Assembly: GCF_900105805.1 (NCBI RefSeq)
Contig: NZ_LT629788.1
Coordinates: 5,874,501-5,938,500, forward strand
Length of the DNA: 64,000 nt
Direction: 5' to 3'
Source: Pseudomonas moraviensis
Lineage (GTDB): Bacteria > Pseudomonadota > Gammaproteobacteria > Pseudomonadales > Pseudomonadaceae
In this document: positions 1 through 8,352 of the stretch, piece after piece
How the letters are laid out: every line of letters begins with the position of its first letter
Position numbering within the stretch: position 1 is the first letter of the stretch
Notes under the pieces: model-generated
What the model saw: the letters and a program-made list of their open reading frames with translations, nothing else
Told to the model about the DNA's origin: nothing
The model's database searches: none
Made by a program: the position numbers and the translations under genes

Positions 1-767
1 AGCACCCCGAGCAGGTTGAACAGATTGGCGCCGATCACGTTGCCCACGGCAATGTCGCGCTGCCCGCGCAACGCGGCGATCAGCGAGGTTGCCAGTTCCG
101 GCAGCGAAGTGCCGACCGCGACGACCGTCAGGCCGATGACCCGTTCCGACAGCCCAAGGTCGGTGGCCACGGCCACGGCGGCGCCGAGCAGCAACCGACC
201 GGCGAAGACCAGCAGGGTCAGACCAGCGAGAATCATCAGCACACTGATCAGCCAGGATTGCTGCGTTTCCGGCGGCTCTGCGCCATGGGGGCGGGTCGAA
301 TGTCGCGACTGGCGGAACAGCAAGCCGAGGTACAGCGCCAGAGCGCCGAGCAAAAGAATGCCGTCGAAGCGTCCGAGGTCTTTGTTCCAGGCGAGGATGA
401 ACACCAGCAGGCTGGCGCCGATCATCAGCGGGATATCCAGGCGCACCAGTTGCCGAGACACGCGCAGTGGGATGATCAGCGCCGACAGGCCGAGGGTCAC
501 CAGAATGTTGAAGATGCCGCTGCCGACCACGCTGCCGACGGCGATGTCGGGGTTGTGGGTCAGCGCCGCTTGCAGGCTGACGGTCATCTGCGGCGCGCTG
601 CTGCCGAGGGCGACGATGGTCAGGCCGATGATCAGCGGACGCACATGCAGCCGCTCGGCCAGGCGCACGGCGGCCCGCACCATCAGCTCGGCGCCGATGA
701 TCAAGAGACACAAGCCGCTGAACAGTTCGATGACGTTGATCAGCGGCAGATCGGCTAGTGCGAAAAT
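1..767 (-). CDS. Calcium/sodium antiporter (CaxA/YrbG family), C-terminus beyond window
   Basis: Integral inner-membrane Na+/Ca2+ exchanger of the YrbG family. The minus-strand translation shows the two homologous alpha repeats: GSSAPQ followed by VGSVVGSGIFN in the first, and GTSLPELATS followed by VGNVIGANLFN in the second, each within hydrophobic helices. The gene runs off the left edge after the second repeat, so only the last segment is missing. No ATG, GTG or TTG occurs in frame between the upstream stop (864-866) and a TTG at 713, which lies inside the first membrane helix. An ATT at 767 is preceded by GGAG at 8-nt spacing and gives a sensible N-terminus (FALADLPLINVIELF), so I start there, with caution. 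It follows the RlpA-like gene with only 13 nt between its start and that gene's stop codon, so co-transcription is likely. Confidence 0.85.
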   Translation of the reverse strand, partial: MFALADLPLINVIELFSGLCLLIIGAELMVRAAVRLAERLHVRPLIIGLTIVALGSSAPQMTVSLQAALTHNPDIAVGSVVGSGIFNILVTLGLSALIIPLRVSRQLVRLDIPLMIGASLLVFILAWNKDLGRFDGILLLGALALYLGLLFRQSRHSTRPHGAEPPETQQSWLISVLMILAGLTLLVFAGRLLLGAAVAVATDLGLSERVIGLTVVAVGTSLPELATSLIAALRGQRDIAVGNVIGANLFNLLGV

Positions 768-780
768 GGTCGGCGCTCCA

Positions 781-1152
781 TCAGTCGAGGGCCTGCACGC
801 GAACCCGCGCGGTGCCGCTGCGCAGCATGCCGATCTCGTCGGCAGCCTCGCGTGACAGATCGATCAATCGGCCACGGGTGTGTGGGCCACGGTCATTGAT
901 GCGGACCACGACCGATTCATCGTTTTTCAGATTGGTGACCTTTACCCGCGTGCCGAACGGCAACTGGCGGTGGGCGGCGGTCAGGGAGTGCTGGTTGAAC
1001 GCCTCGCCGCTGGCGGTGCGTTTACCGTGGTGTCTGGCTCCGTAATAGGAGGCGACGCCGGTCTGGTCGTAACCGTGCGGGTCGATGGTGTCAGTACTGG
1101 CGCAACCGGCCAGCAGGGAGAGCAGGGCGCTGCTCAAAAACAGGCGCTTCAT
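781..1152 (-). CDS. RlpA-like septal-ring lipoprotein (double-psi beta-barrel)
   Basis: A 123-residue lipoprotein of the RlpA family. The N-terminus is a signal peptide with lipobox LLAGC (Cys17), so the mature protein should be lipid-anchored. The rest is a single DPBB domain with the family motifs GVASYYG, GKRTASGE, FGTRVKVTN, VRINDRGPH and RLIDLS. The Asp of NDRGP and the His of YYGARHHG lie where the lytic-transglycosylase residues of RlpA lie. There is no C-terminal SPOR domain, so it is a short paralogue and not full RlpA, which binds denuded septal glycan. Known RlpA proteins cleave peptidoglycan; activity here is inferred. The antiporter follows immediately. Confidence 0.9.
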   Translation of the reverse strand: MKRLFLSSALLSLLAGCASTDTIDPHGYDQTGVASYYGARHHGKRTASGEAFNQHSLTAAHRQLPFGTRVKVTNLKNDESVVVRINDRGPHTRGRLIDLSREAADEIGMLRSGTARVRVQALD

Positions 1153-1173
1153 TCAAGGTTTCCCGGATCAAAT

Positions 1174-1260
1174 GTAGGAGTGAGCCTGCTCGCGATAGCG
1201 GTTCGACAGTCACTTTTTCAGTGTCTGACATTTCGCTATCGCGAGCAGGCTCACTCCTAC
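1174..1260. repeat. REP/BIME inverted repeat
   Basis: Two inverted copies of a REP-like unit starting GTAGGAGTGAGCCTGCTCG face each other across a ~28-nt loop. The same unit recurs at 42638-42725 and 45771-45860. It lies between two minus-strand genes, downstream of gatB, and may act as a transcript-stabilising or attenuating hairpin. Confidence 0.9.
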
Positions 1261-1299
1261 AGGGGATGGAGCCAGGCTTTGGATCTGGCTCCATTGTGG

Positions 1300-2745
1300 T
1301 CAGCCTTCGAGCTTGCTTTTCAGCAGTTCGTTCACCTGCTGCGGGTTGGCCTTGCCTTTGGAGGCTTTCATGGCCTGGCCCACGAAGAAGCCGAACATCT
1401 TGCCGCGTTTGGCTTCGTCTGCCGCGCGGTACTGTTCGACCTGTTCGGCGTTGGCTGCGAGCATTTCGTCGAGCACCGCGGAGATTGCGCCAGTGTCGGT
1501 GACCTGCTTGAGGCCGCGCTTTTCGATGATCTCGTCAGCACTGCCTTCGCCATTGGCCATCGCTTCGAACACCACTTTGGCGATCTTGCCGGAAATGGTG
1601 TTGTCCTTGATGCGCTGGAGCATGCCGCCCAGTTGCTCGGCGGACACTGGCGAATCCTCGATGTCCAGGCCCTGCTTGTTGAGCAGGCTGCCCAACTCGA
1701 CCATCACCCAGTTCGCCGCCAGTTTCGCGTCGCCACCGATGGCCGCGACTTTCTCGAAGTAATCCGCCTGCTCACGGCTGGTGGCCAGCACGTTGGCGTC
1801 GTAGGCCGACAGACCGAACTGGCTCTGGAAGCGCTCGCGCTTTTGCGGTGGCAGTTCCGGCAAGGTCGCACGCACTTCACCGAGGAACGACTCTTCGATG
1901 ACCACCGGCAGCAAGTCCGGATCGGGGAAGTAACGGTAGTCGTTGGCTTCCTCTTTCGAACGCATTGGACGGGTCTCGTCCTTGTTCGGATCGTACAGGC
2001 GAGTCTGCTGAATCACTTTGCCGCCGTCTTCGATCAGTTCGATCTGGCGCTGGATTTCGGAGTTGATCGCCTTCTCGATGAAGCGGAACGAGTTGACGTT
2101 CTTGATCTCGCAGCGGGTGCCGAATTCGACCTGGCCTTTCGGGCGCACCGAGACGTTGCAGTCGCAACGCAGCGAGCCTTCGGCCATGTTGCCGTCGCAG
2201 ATGCCCAGATAACGCACGAGTGCGTGAATGGCCTTGACGTAAGCCACGGCTTCCTTGGCGCTGCGCATGTCCGGCTCGGAGACGATTTCCAGCAGCGGCG
2301 TGCCGGCACGGTTGAGGTCGATGCCGGTGGCGCCGTTGAACTCTTCGTGCAGGCTCTTGCCGGCGTCTTCTTCCAGGTGCGCGCGGGTAATGCCGACGCG
2401 TTTGACCGTGCCGTCTTCCAGGGCGATGTCCAGGTGGCCCTTGCCGACGATCGGCAATTCCATCTGGCTGATCTGGTAGCCCTTCGGCAGGTCTGGATAG
2501 AAGTAGTTCTTACGGGCGAACACGTTGTGCTGGCCGATCTCGGCGTCAATCGCCAGACCGAACATCACCGCCATGCGCACCGCTTCCTGGTTGAGCACCG
2601 GCAGCACGCCGGGCATGCCCAGGTCGATCAGGCTGGCCTGGGTGTTCGGCTCGGAACCGAAGGTGGTGGAACTACCGGAAAAGATTTTCGACCGGGTGGT
2701 GAGCTGAGTGTGAATCTCCAGCCCGATCACGACTTCCCATTGCAT
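1300..2745 (-). CDS. gatB: Asp-tRNA(Asn)/Glu-tRNA(Gln) amidotransferase subunit B
   Basis: A 481-residue GatB, the tRNA-binding and kinase subunit of GatCAB, which amidates misacylated Glu-tRNA(Gln) and/or Asp-tRNA(Asn) in the cytoplasm. It begins MQWEVVIGLEIHTQL and carries the signature block NRAGTPLLEIVSEPD; the C-terminal YqeY-like helical domain follows from about residue 330. The start at 2745 is chosen because GAGGAG precedes the ATG and the family begins here; an open extension to 2814 runs into the end of gatA and is not used. It is the last gene of gatC-gatA-gatB, 10 nt after gatA. Confidence 0.97.
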   Translation of the reverse strand: MQWEVVIGLEIHTQLTTRSKIFSGSSTTFGSEPNTQASLIDLGMPGVLPVLNQEAVRMAVMFGLAIDAEIGQHNVFARKNYFYPDLPKGYQISQMELPIVGKGHLDIALEDGTVKRVGITRAHLEEDAGKSLHEEFNGATGIDLNRAGTPLLEIVSEPDMRSAKEAVAYVKAIHALVRYLGICDGNMAEGSLRCDCNVSVRPKGQVEFGTRCEIKNVNSFRFIEKAINSEIQRQIELIEDGGKVIQQTRLYDPNKDETRPMRSKEEANDYRYFPDPDLLPVVIEESFLGEVRATLPELPPQKRERFQSQFGLSAYDANVLATSREQADYFEKVAAIGGDAKLAANWVMVELGSLLNKQGLDIEDSPVSAEQLGGMLQRIKDNTISGKIAKVVFEAMANGEGSADEIIEKRGLKQVTDTGAISAVLDEMLAANAEQVEQYRAADEAKRGKMFGFFVGQAMKASKGKANPQQVNELLKSKLEG

Positions 2746-2755
2746 GTGTGTCTCC

Positions 2756-4207
2756 TCAGAAGCCGGTTGGGGTGCGGGTGTGCCAGTCAGTGTTGAGCTG
2801 ATACTGGTGGGCAACGTTCAACAGGCGGCCTTCCTGGAAATACGGCGCGAGCAACTGCACGCCCACCGGCAGACCGTCGACAAAACCGGCCGGCATCGAC
2901 AGGCCCGGCAGGCCGGCGAGGTTGGCGGTGATGGTGTAGACGTCTTCCAGATAGGCAGCGACCGGGTCGCTGTTCTTCGCGCCGAGTTTCCACGCCGGGT
3001 TCGGTGTGGTCGGGCCGAGGATGATGTCGACTTCATTGAAGGCAGCCATGAAATCGTTTTTCACCAGACGACGGATCTTCTGCGCTTTCAGGTAGTAGGC
3101 GTCGTAGTAACCGGCGGACAGCGCGTAGGCACCGACCATGATCCGGCGCTGTACTTCCGCGCCGAAGCCTTCGCCACGGGAGCGCTTGTACAGGTCGATG
3201 AGGTTTTCCGGGTTCTCGCAGCGGTGGCCGAAACGCACGCCGTCGAAACGCGACAGGTTGGAGGAGGCTTCTGCCGGGGCGATCACGTAGTACGCGGGAA
3301 TCGCGTGCTGCATGTTCGGCAGGCTGATTTCCTTGATCACCGCACCGAGCTTCTGCAACTGCTGGATGCTGTTCTGGATCAGCTCGGCGATGCGCGGGTC
3401 GAGACCGGCGCTGAAGTATTCCTTCGGCACGCCGATGCGCAGGCCTTGCAGCGAATCACCGAGGCTGGCGGAGTAATCCGGCACCGGCTCATCGATGCTG
3501 GTGGAGTCGTTCGGATCGAAGCCGGCCATGCCTTGCAGCAGGATCGCGCAGTCTTCGGCCGTGCGCGCCAACGGACCGCCCTGATCGAGGCTGGAGGCGT
3601 AAGCGATCATGCCCCAGCGCGAAACGCGACCGTAGGTCGGCTTCAGGCCGGTGAGGTTGGTGAACGCCGCCGGCTGACGGATCGAGCCGCCGGTGTCGGT
3701 TGCGGTGGCTGCTGGCAACAGGCGCGCAGCAACCGCCGCCGCCGAGCCACCGGACGAACCGCCCGGCACATGTTCCAGGTTCCACGGGTTTTTCACCGCG
3801 CCGTACCAGCTCGACTCGTTGGCCGAACCCATGGCGAATTCGTCCATGTTGGTCTTGCCCAGGGTCACGGCGCCGGCAGCGGCCAGTTTCGCGACCACGG
3901 TGGCGTCGTAGGGCGCCTTGAAGTTGTCGAGCATTTTCGAGCCGCAGCTGGTGCGAATGCCCTGGGTGCAGAACAGATCCTTGTGGGCGATCGGCGCGCC
4001 GAGCAGGGCGCCGCTCTCACCGTTGGCCCGGCGTGCGTCGGCGGCTTTCGCCTGCTCGATGGCCAGGTCCTCGGTGAGGCTGATGAAGCTGTTGAGCTGC
4101 GGATCGAGCTGGGTAATACGCGCCAGCAGGACTTTGGTCAGCTCTTCGGAGGAAAACTTTTTATCGGCGAGACCGCGGGCGATCTCGGCCAGAGTCATTT
4201 GATGCAT
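2756..4207 (-). CDS. gatA: Asp-tRNA(Asn)/Glu-tRNA(Gln) amidotransferase subunit A
   Basis: A 483-residue amidase-signature enzyme that hydrolyses glutamine and channels ammonia to GatB. The Ser-cisSer-Lys triad is visible as K76 (in IAHKDLF), S151 (in PGGSSGGS) and S175 (in DTGGSIRQPA), with the usual family spacing. Length is normal for bacterial GatA. A second ATG three codons in (4198) is an alternative start. It lies between gatC (16 nt upstream) and gatB (10 nt downstream), as expected for stoichiometric production of the heterotrimer. Confidence 0.97.
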   Translation of the reverse strand: MHQMTLAEIARGLADKKFSSEELTKVLLARITQLDPQLNSFISLTEDLAIEQAKAADARRANGESGALLGAPIAHKDLFCTQGIRTSCGSKMLDNFKAPYDATVVAKLAAAGAVTLGKTNMDEFAMGSANESSWYGAVKNPWNLEHVPGGSSGGSAAAVAARLLPAATATDTGGSIRQPAAFTNLTGLKPTYGRVSRWGMIAYASSLDQGGPLARTAEDCAILLQGMAGFDPNDSTSIDEPVPDYSASLGDSLQGLRIGVPKEYFSAGLDPRIAELIQNSIQQLQKLGAVIKEISLPNMQHAIPAYYVIAPAEASSNLSRFDGVRFGHRCENPENLIDLYKRSRGEGFGAEVQRRIMVGAYALSAGYYDAYYLKAQKIRRLVKNDFMAAFNEVDIILGPTTPNPAWKLGAKNSDPVAAYLEDVYTITANLAGLPGLSMPAGFVDGLPVGVQLLAPYFQEGRLLNVAHQYQLNTDWHTRTPTGF

Positions 4208-4223
4208 TGCAGGCTCTTTCCCT

Positions 4224-4511
4224 TTAGTCGATGACTTTCGGAACCAGATACAGGCCGTTTTCGACCGCTGGTGCGATGGACTGGTAGGCCTCGCGATTAT
4301 TCGTCTCGGTCACCACGTCGGCGCGCAGGCGCTGACTGGCTTCCAGGGGGTGGGCCAGCGGCTCGATACCGTCGGTATCAACGGCCTGCATTTCGTCGAC
4401 CAGCCCGAGAATGCTGTTGAGGGCGGAAGTAATGTGCGGAAGATCGGCATCATTGAGGCCAAGGCAGGCCAGGTGCGCGATTTTTTCCACGTCGGAGCGT
4501 TCTAGCGCCAT
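4224..4511 (-). CDS. gatC: Asp-tRNA(Asn)/Glu-tRNA(Gln) amidotransferase subunit C
   Basis: A 95-residue GatC, the small chaperone-like subunit that wraps the GatA-GatB interface. It has the family pattern: an N-terminal helix (ALERSDVEKIAHLACLGL) and a long linker ending in a PLAHPLEASQRLRAD segment. It is the first gene of the gatCAB operon, divergent from mreB across about 210 nt. Confidence 0.95.
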   Translation of the reverse strand: MALERSDVEKIAHLACLGLNDADLPHITSALNSILGLVDEMQAVDTDGIEPLAHPLEASQRLRADVVTETNNREAYQSIAPAVENGLYLVPKVID

Positions 4512-4722
4512 CGGGATTCTCCAGTGGAAAACAGAACGGACGGCGTCCGTGTGTTAGATTGTCGGAACACTACCGCACTTCTACGGTCATAAGGCCGCGA
4601 TTGTGGGGCTTGGTGCACAGAAAAGCGGCCAATTTAACATATTGGCGCCTTGCCCAAAATCCCTGTCGTTGTTAGAGTTTGCCGCACTTTTTTACCCACG
4701 CGTTGCCTAGGGTCCCTTTCCC
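4512..4722. promoter_or_regulatory. Divergent gatC/mreB promoter region
   Basis: This 211-nt non-coding gap must hold both outward promoters. A short GC-rich palindrome (GGACGGCGTCC) lies near 4538-4548. AT-rich stretches around 4625-4650 and 4665-4695 are plausible promoter positions, but no sigma-70 hexamer pair stands out enough to be assigned. Confidence 0.5.
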
Positions 4723-5760
4723 ATGTTCAAGAAACTGCGTGGCATGTTTTCCAGCGATCTTTCCATTGACCTGGGCACTGCCAACACCCTTATTTACGTG
4801 CGCGAGCGCGGTATCGTCCTGAATGAGCCATCGGTTGTGGCCATTCGGACACACGGTAACCAGAAAAGTGTCGTCGCTGTCGGCACCGAGGCCAAGCGCA
4901 TGCTCGGCCGTACGCCGGGCAACATTGCTGCCATTCGTCCGATGAAGGATGGCGTAATCGCCGACTTCAGCGTCTGCGAAAAGATGCTGCAGTACTTTAT
5001 CAACAAGGTTCATGAAAACAGTTTCCTGCAGCCCAGCCCTCGTGTGCTGATCTGCGTTCCATGCAAGTCCACCCAGGTTGAGCGTCGTGCCATCCGTGAA
5101 TCGGCCCTTGGCGCCGGTGCCCGTGAAGTGTTCCTGATCGAAGAGCCAATGGCTGCTGCGATCGGTGCCGGTCTGCCGGTCGAGGAAGCGCGCGGTTCGA
5201 TGGTCGTGGACATCGGTGGTGGTACCACTGAAATCGCCCTGATCTCCCTCAACGGTGTGGTTTACGCCGAATCCGTCCGTGTCGGTGGCGACCGTTTCGA
5301 CGAAGCGATCATCACCTACGTGCGCCGCAACTACGGCAGCCTGATCGGTGAATCCACCGCTGAGCGCATCAAGCAGGAAATCGGTACCGCCTACCCGGGC
5401 GGCGAAGTGCGCGAAGTCGATGTTCGCGGTCGCAACCTGGCCGAAGGCGTTCCACGCGCATTCACCCTGAACTCCAACGAAGTGCTCGAGGCTCTGCAAG
5501 AGTCGCTGGCGACCATCGTTCAGGCCGTGAAAAGCGCTCTGGAACAATCGCCGCCGGAACTGGCTTCCGACATCGCCGAGCGTGGCCTGGTGCTGACCGG
5601 TGGTGGCGCGCTGCTGCGTGACCTCGACAAGTTGCTGGCCCAGGAAACCGGTCTGCCAGTGATCGTTGCCGAAGATCCGTTGACTTGCGTTGCTCGCGGC
5701 GGTGGCCGTGCATTGGAAATGATGGATAAGCACACCATGGATCTGCTTTCGAGCGAATAA
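4723..5760 (+). CDS. mreB: Rod shape-determining actin homologue MreB
   Basis: A 345-residue bacterial actin that forms membrane-associated filaments guiding the elongation-phase peptidoglycan machinery. Actin-fold phosphate loops are visible: DLGTANTLIY near residue 16 and DIGGGTTEIA near residue 165, plus LTGGGALLRDL near residue 288 in the adenosine pocket. The N-terminus MFKKLRGMF is the amphipathic membrane-binding segment typical of proteobacterial MreB. It is the first of mreB-mreC-mreD; about 300 nt containing a structured repeat separate it from mreC, so mreB may be expressed in excess of the other two. Confidence 0.98.
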   Translation: MFKKLRGMFSSDLSIDLGTANTLIYVRERGIVLNEPSVVAIRTHGNQKSVVAVGTEAKRMLGRTPGNIAAIRPMKDGVIADFSVCEKMLQYFINKVHENSFLQPSPRVLICVPCKSTQVERRAIRESALGAGAREVFLIEEPMAAAIGAGLPVEEARGSMVVDIGGGTTEIALISLNGVVYAESVRVGGDRFDEAIITYVRRNYGSLIGESTAERIKQEIGTAYPGGEVREVDVRGRNLAEGVPRAFTLNSNEVLEALQESLATIVQAVKSALEQSPPELASDIAERGLVLTGGGALLRDLDKLLAQETGLPVIVAEDPLTCVARGGGRALEMMDKHTMDLLSSE

Positions 5761-5925
5761 TCAAACGGCGTGAAAGCTACTCAGGGCTGGGAGCCTTCGG
5801 CTTTACGCGCGCAATACTGCGTTAAAAACAGGCTCGGAATGCTCATTTACAACCCGTAAACTCCGCTTCCTCGCCTGTTTTTGCCTTGTCTTGCCGTCGC
5901 TCGCTACGCTTTCACACCATTTGAT
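5760..5925. repeat. Structured intergenic element with terminal inverted repeats
   Basis: The ends form an 18-bp inverted repeat with two mismatches: 5760-5777 (ending GGCGTGAAAGC) against 5908-5925 (starting GCTTTCACACC). Inside are a second pair (AAAACAGGC near 5827 and GCCTGTTTT near 5874) and a small TTTAC-AACCC-GTAAA hairpin at the tip. There is no ORF. The whole could fold as one long hairpin or be a MITE-like mobile element; from memory, similar sequence is frequent between genes in pseudomonads. It begins at the last base of the mreB stop codon. Confidence 0.75.
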
Positions 5926-6065
5926 GCTTCGAATGTAATACGTGGGTGAACGCACAGGCAGCACTTTGCAGTGCTGCCTGTTGGCGTTTATCTTCTGTCA
6001 GTCTTCATCCAGGCCGGTTTGATGCCGTATGAATAAACAGAACATTTGCCTGGGAGGAGCGGCTT

Positions 6066-7169
6066 ATTAAACCGCTTTTCACCAAGGGCCCTTCGTTGGG
6101 CGTACGCCTGTTGGTGCTGGCCGTGCTCGCGGTCGCGCTGATGGTGGTCGATGCGCGTTTCGACCTGCTCAAGCCCGCGCGCAAACAAGCGTCGCTGGTG
6201 CTCATGGACGCCTACTGGATCACTGACCTGCCCGGCCGCTTGTGGGAAGGGGTCGCCAGCCAGTTCGGCAGCCGCACCGAGCTCGTCGCCGAAAACGAAA
6301 AACTCAAGACCGAAAACCTGCTGTTGCAGGGACGCATGCAAAAGCTCGCGGCCCTGACCGAGCAGAACGTTCGGCTGCGCGAGCTGCTCAATTCCTCTGC
6401 GCTGGTCAACGAAAAGGTCGAAGTGGCCGAGTTGATCGGCATGGACCCCAACCCCTTCACCCATCGCATCATCATCAACAAAGGCGAGCGCGACGGCGTG
6501 GTGCTCGGCCAACCGGTGCTCGATGCACGGGGGCTGATGGGCCAGGTGGTGGAATTGATGCCTTACACCTCGCGTGTCCTGCTGCTGACCGACACCACCC
6601 ACAGCATTCCGGTGCAGGTGAACCGCAACGGTCTGCGCGCGATTGCCAGTGGCACCGGTAACCCGGAGCGCCTGGAATTGCGTCATGTCGCCGACACGGC
6701 GGACATCAAGGAAGGCGATCTGCTGGTCAGTTCCGGTCTCGGCCAGCGTTTCCCGGCCGGTTATCCGGTGGCCACGGTCAAGGAAGTCATCCACGATTCC
6801 GGCCAACCGTTTGCCATTGTCCGCGCTGTGCCGACCGCCGCCCTGAACCGCAGCCGCTACCTGCTGCTGGTGTTCAGCGACAGCCGCACCGCAGAGGAAC
6901 GCGCCAATGACGCCGCCCAGGCCCAGGAACAGCTCGACGCCCACGGTGGCGGCCCGATGTTGCCGGCCAGCGTGCCGAAACCGTTGATCATGCCTGCCAC
7001 GCCTTCCACCGCTACCGCCGCGCCGGCCGCCGAAGCCGCAGCGCCTGCCGCCACGCCAGCCAAGCCCGCCGCGAGCAAACCGCCCGCTGCCGCGCCGGCC
7101 GCGGCCAAGCCACCGGCCGCCAGCAAACCACCGGCGAAACCGCCAGCGACTACCGGGGGACGAGAATAA
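6066..7169 (+). CDS. mreC: Rod shape-determining protein MreC (apparent ATT start)
   Basis: A 367-residue periplasmic scaffold that links MreB to the elongation enzymes. A transmembrane helix (about 14-30) precedes a coiled coil rich in Glu and Leu (about 73-110), then the two beta-barrel domains with GMDPNPFTHRIIINKG and LLTDTTHSIPVQVNR. The C-terminus is an Ala/Pro/Lys-rich tail from about residue 300. The family N-terminus (IKPLFTKGPSLGVRLL) begins at an ATT at 6066, six nt after a strong GGAGGAG; no ATG, GTG or TTG lies between the stop at 6030-6032 and a TTG at 6096, which has no comparable ribosome-binding site. mreD overlaps by one base. Confidence 0.95.
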   Translation: MKPLFTKGPSLGVRLLVLAVLAVALMVVDARFDLLKPARKQASLVLMDAYWITDLPGRLWEGVASQFGSRTELVAENEKLKTENLLLQGRMQKLAALTEQNVRLRELLNSSALVNEKVEVAELIGMDPNPFTHRIIINKGERDGVVLGQPVLDARGLMGQVVELMPYTSRVLLLTDTTHSIPVQVNRNGLRAIASGTGNPERLELRHVADTADIKEGDLLVSSGLGQRFPAGYPVATVKEVIHDSGQPFAIVRAVPTAALNRSRYLLLVFSDSRTAEERANDAAQAQEQLDAHGGGPMLPASVPKPLIMPATPSTATAAPAAEAAAPAATPAKPAASKPPAAAPAAAKPPAASKPPAKPPATTGGRE

Positions 7170-7660
7170 TGGTCGGCGCGAAAAAATCCGCAAACGGCTG
7201 GATGATCTGGCTGACCTTCTTCGTCGGCATCCTGCTCAGCGTTTCACCGTTGCCGATCTTCATGGAAATCCTCCGCCCGCTGTGGCTGGCCTTGCTCGTG
7301 ACCTTTTGGGCGCTGTACATGCCGCACACGGTCGGCATGGTCACCGCGTTCTGTCTGGGGCTGGCCGAAGATGTCCTGCAGGGCGACCTGCTTGGGCAGA
7401 ACGCGCTGATCCTGACCCTGATCACGTTCCTTGTACTGTCGTTGCAGCAGCGTCTGCGCATGTTCCCGATGTGGCAACAGTGCCTGGTGATCCTGGTGAT
7501 CTTCGGCCTCGCACAACTGGCGCAACTGTGGCTCAGCGCCTTGACCGGCAATCGCCAACCAACCCTGGCGTTGGTCTTGCCGGCACTGGTCAGTGCCTTG
7601 CTCTGGCCGTGGGTCAGCTTCGCCCTGCGCGGGATGTGCCGACGCTACAGAATCTATTGA
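7169..7660 (+). CDS. mreD: Rod shape-determining membrane protein MreD
   Basis: A 163-residue polytopic inner-membrane protein with about five hydrophobic segments, partner of MreC in the elongasome. The ATG overlaps the mreC stop in TAATG, implying translational coupling. It contains the family feature GLAEDVLQGDLLGQNAL in the central loop. Length matches MreD of other gammaproteobacteria. Confidence 0.95.
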   Translation: MVGAKKSANGWMIWLTFFVGILLSVSPLPIFMEILRPLWLALLVTFWALYMPHTVGMVTAFCLGLAEDVLQGDLLGQNALILTLITFLVLSLQQRLRMFPMWQQCLVILVIFGLAQLAQLWLSALTGNRQPTLALVLPALVSALLWPWVSFALRGMCRRYRIY

Positions 7661-7697
7661 GCCGGTGAAGCAGGGCACTGAACAGGGAGATGTTTTG

Positions 7698-8294
7698 ATG
7701 AAACTGCTTTACCTCGCCTCCGGCTCACCGCGTCGCCGTGAATTGCTCACGCAGGTCGGCGTGCAGTTCTCCGCCATCAGTGCGGATATCGACGAAACCC
7801 CGCTTCCTGATGAATCCCCTTCAGCCTATGTCGAACGCCTCGCGCGCGGCAAGGCTGAGGCCGGTCGCCGCTCGGTCGTCTCTGATCGGCCGTTCTGCGT
7901 GCTCGGCGCCGACACTGCTGTGGTGTTCGACGGCAAAATTCTTGGCAAACCGGTGGACGAAGCCGATGCATGCGCCATGCTGATGATGTTGTCCGGCAAC
8001 GAACACGAAGTGCTGACGGCCATCGCCGTGCTCGAAGGCGAGCGTTGCGAGTCGCGGGTGGTGCGCAGTCGGGTGCATTTCCGCACGATCAGCCGCGATG
8101 AGGCCGCCGCCTACTGGGCCAGTGGCGAACCGCGTGACAAGGCCGGCGGTTACGGCATTCAGGGCCTCGGTGCGGTGTTTGTCGCCGGGCTCGAAGGCAG
8201 CTATTCGGCGGTGGTCGGCCTGCCGTTGTGCGAAACCTGCGAGGTGTTGGGCCATTTCGGCATACCCTGTTGGCAAAACCTGAACACGCCCTGA
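7698..8294 (+). CDS. Maf family nucleoside-triphosphate pyrophosphatase
   Basis: A 198-residue Maf protein. It starts LLYLASGSPRRRELL, the canonical Maf phosphate-binding motif, and has GADTAVVFDGKILGKP and GYGIQGLGAVFV later. Maf proteins hydrolyse dTTP, UTP or modified nucleotides to the monophosphate and pyrophosphate; which sub-type (YhdE-like dTTP/UTP or YceF-like m7GTP) is not certain, though the mreBCD-maf-rng context matches yhdE. The start is the ATG at 7698 after AGGGAG; an open extension to 7593 overlaps mreD and is not used. Confidence 0.93.
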   Translation: MKLLYLASGSPRRRELLTQVGVQFSAISADIDETPLPDESPSAYVERLARGKAEAGRRSVVSDRPFCVLGADTAVVFDGKILGKPVDEADACAMLMMLSGNEHEVLTAIAVLEGERCESRVVRSRVHFRTISRDEAAAYWASGEPRDKAGGYGIQGLGAVFVAGLEGSYSAVVGLPLCETCEVLGHFGIPCWQNLNTP

Positions 8295-8352
8295 GCGTCG
8301 TACGAATCCAGATGCGGCCACTATCGTGAACATGCCTGAACGAGATCCTGCC

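Noticed and set aside
880..4234. Long plus-strand frames across rlpA, gatB and gatA
   Set aside because: They are shadows of the conserved minus-strand gatCAB genes.
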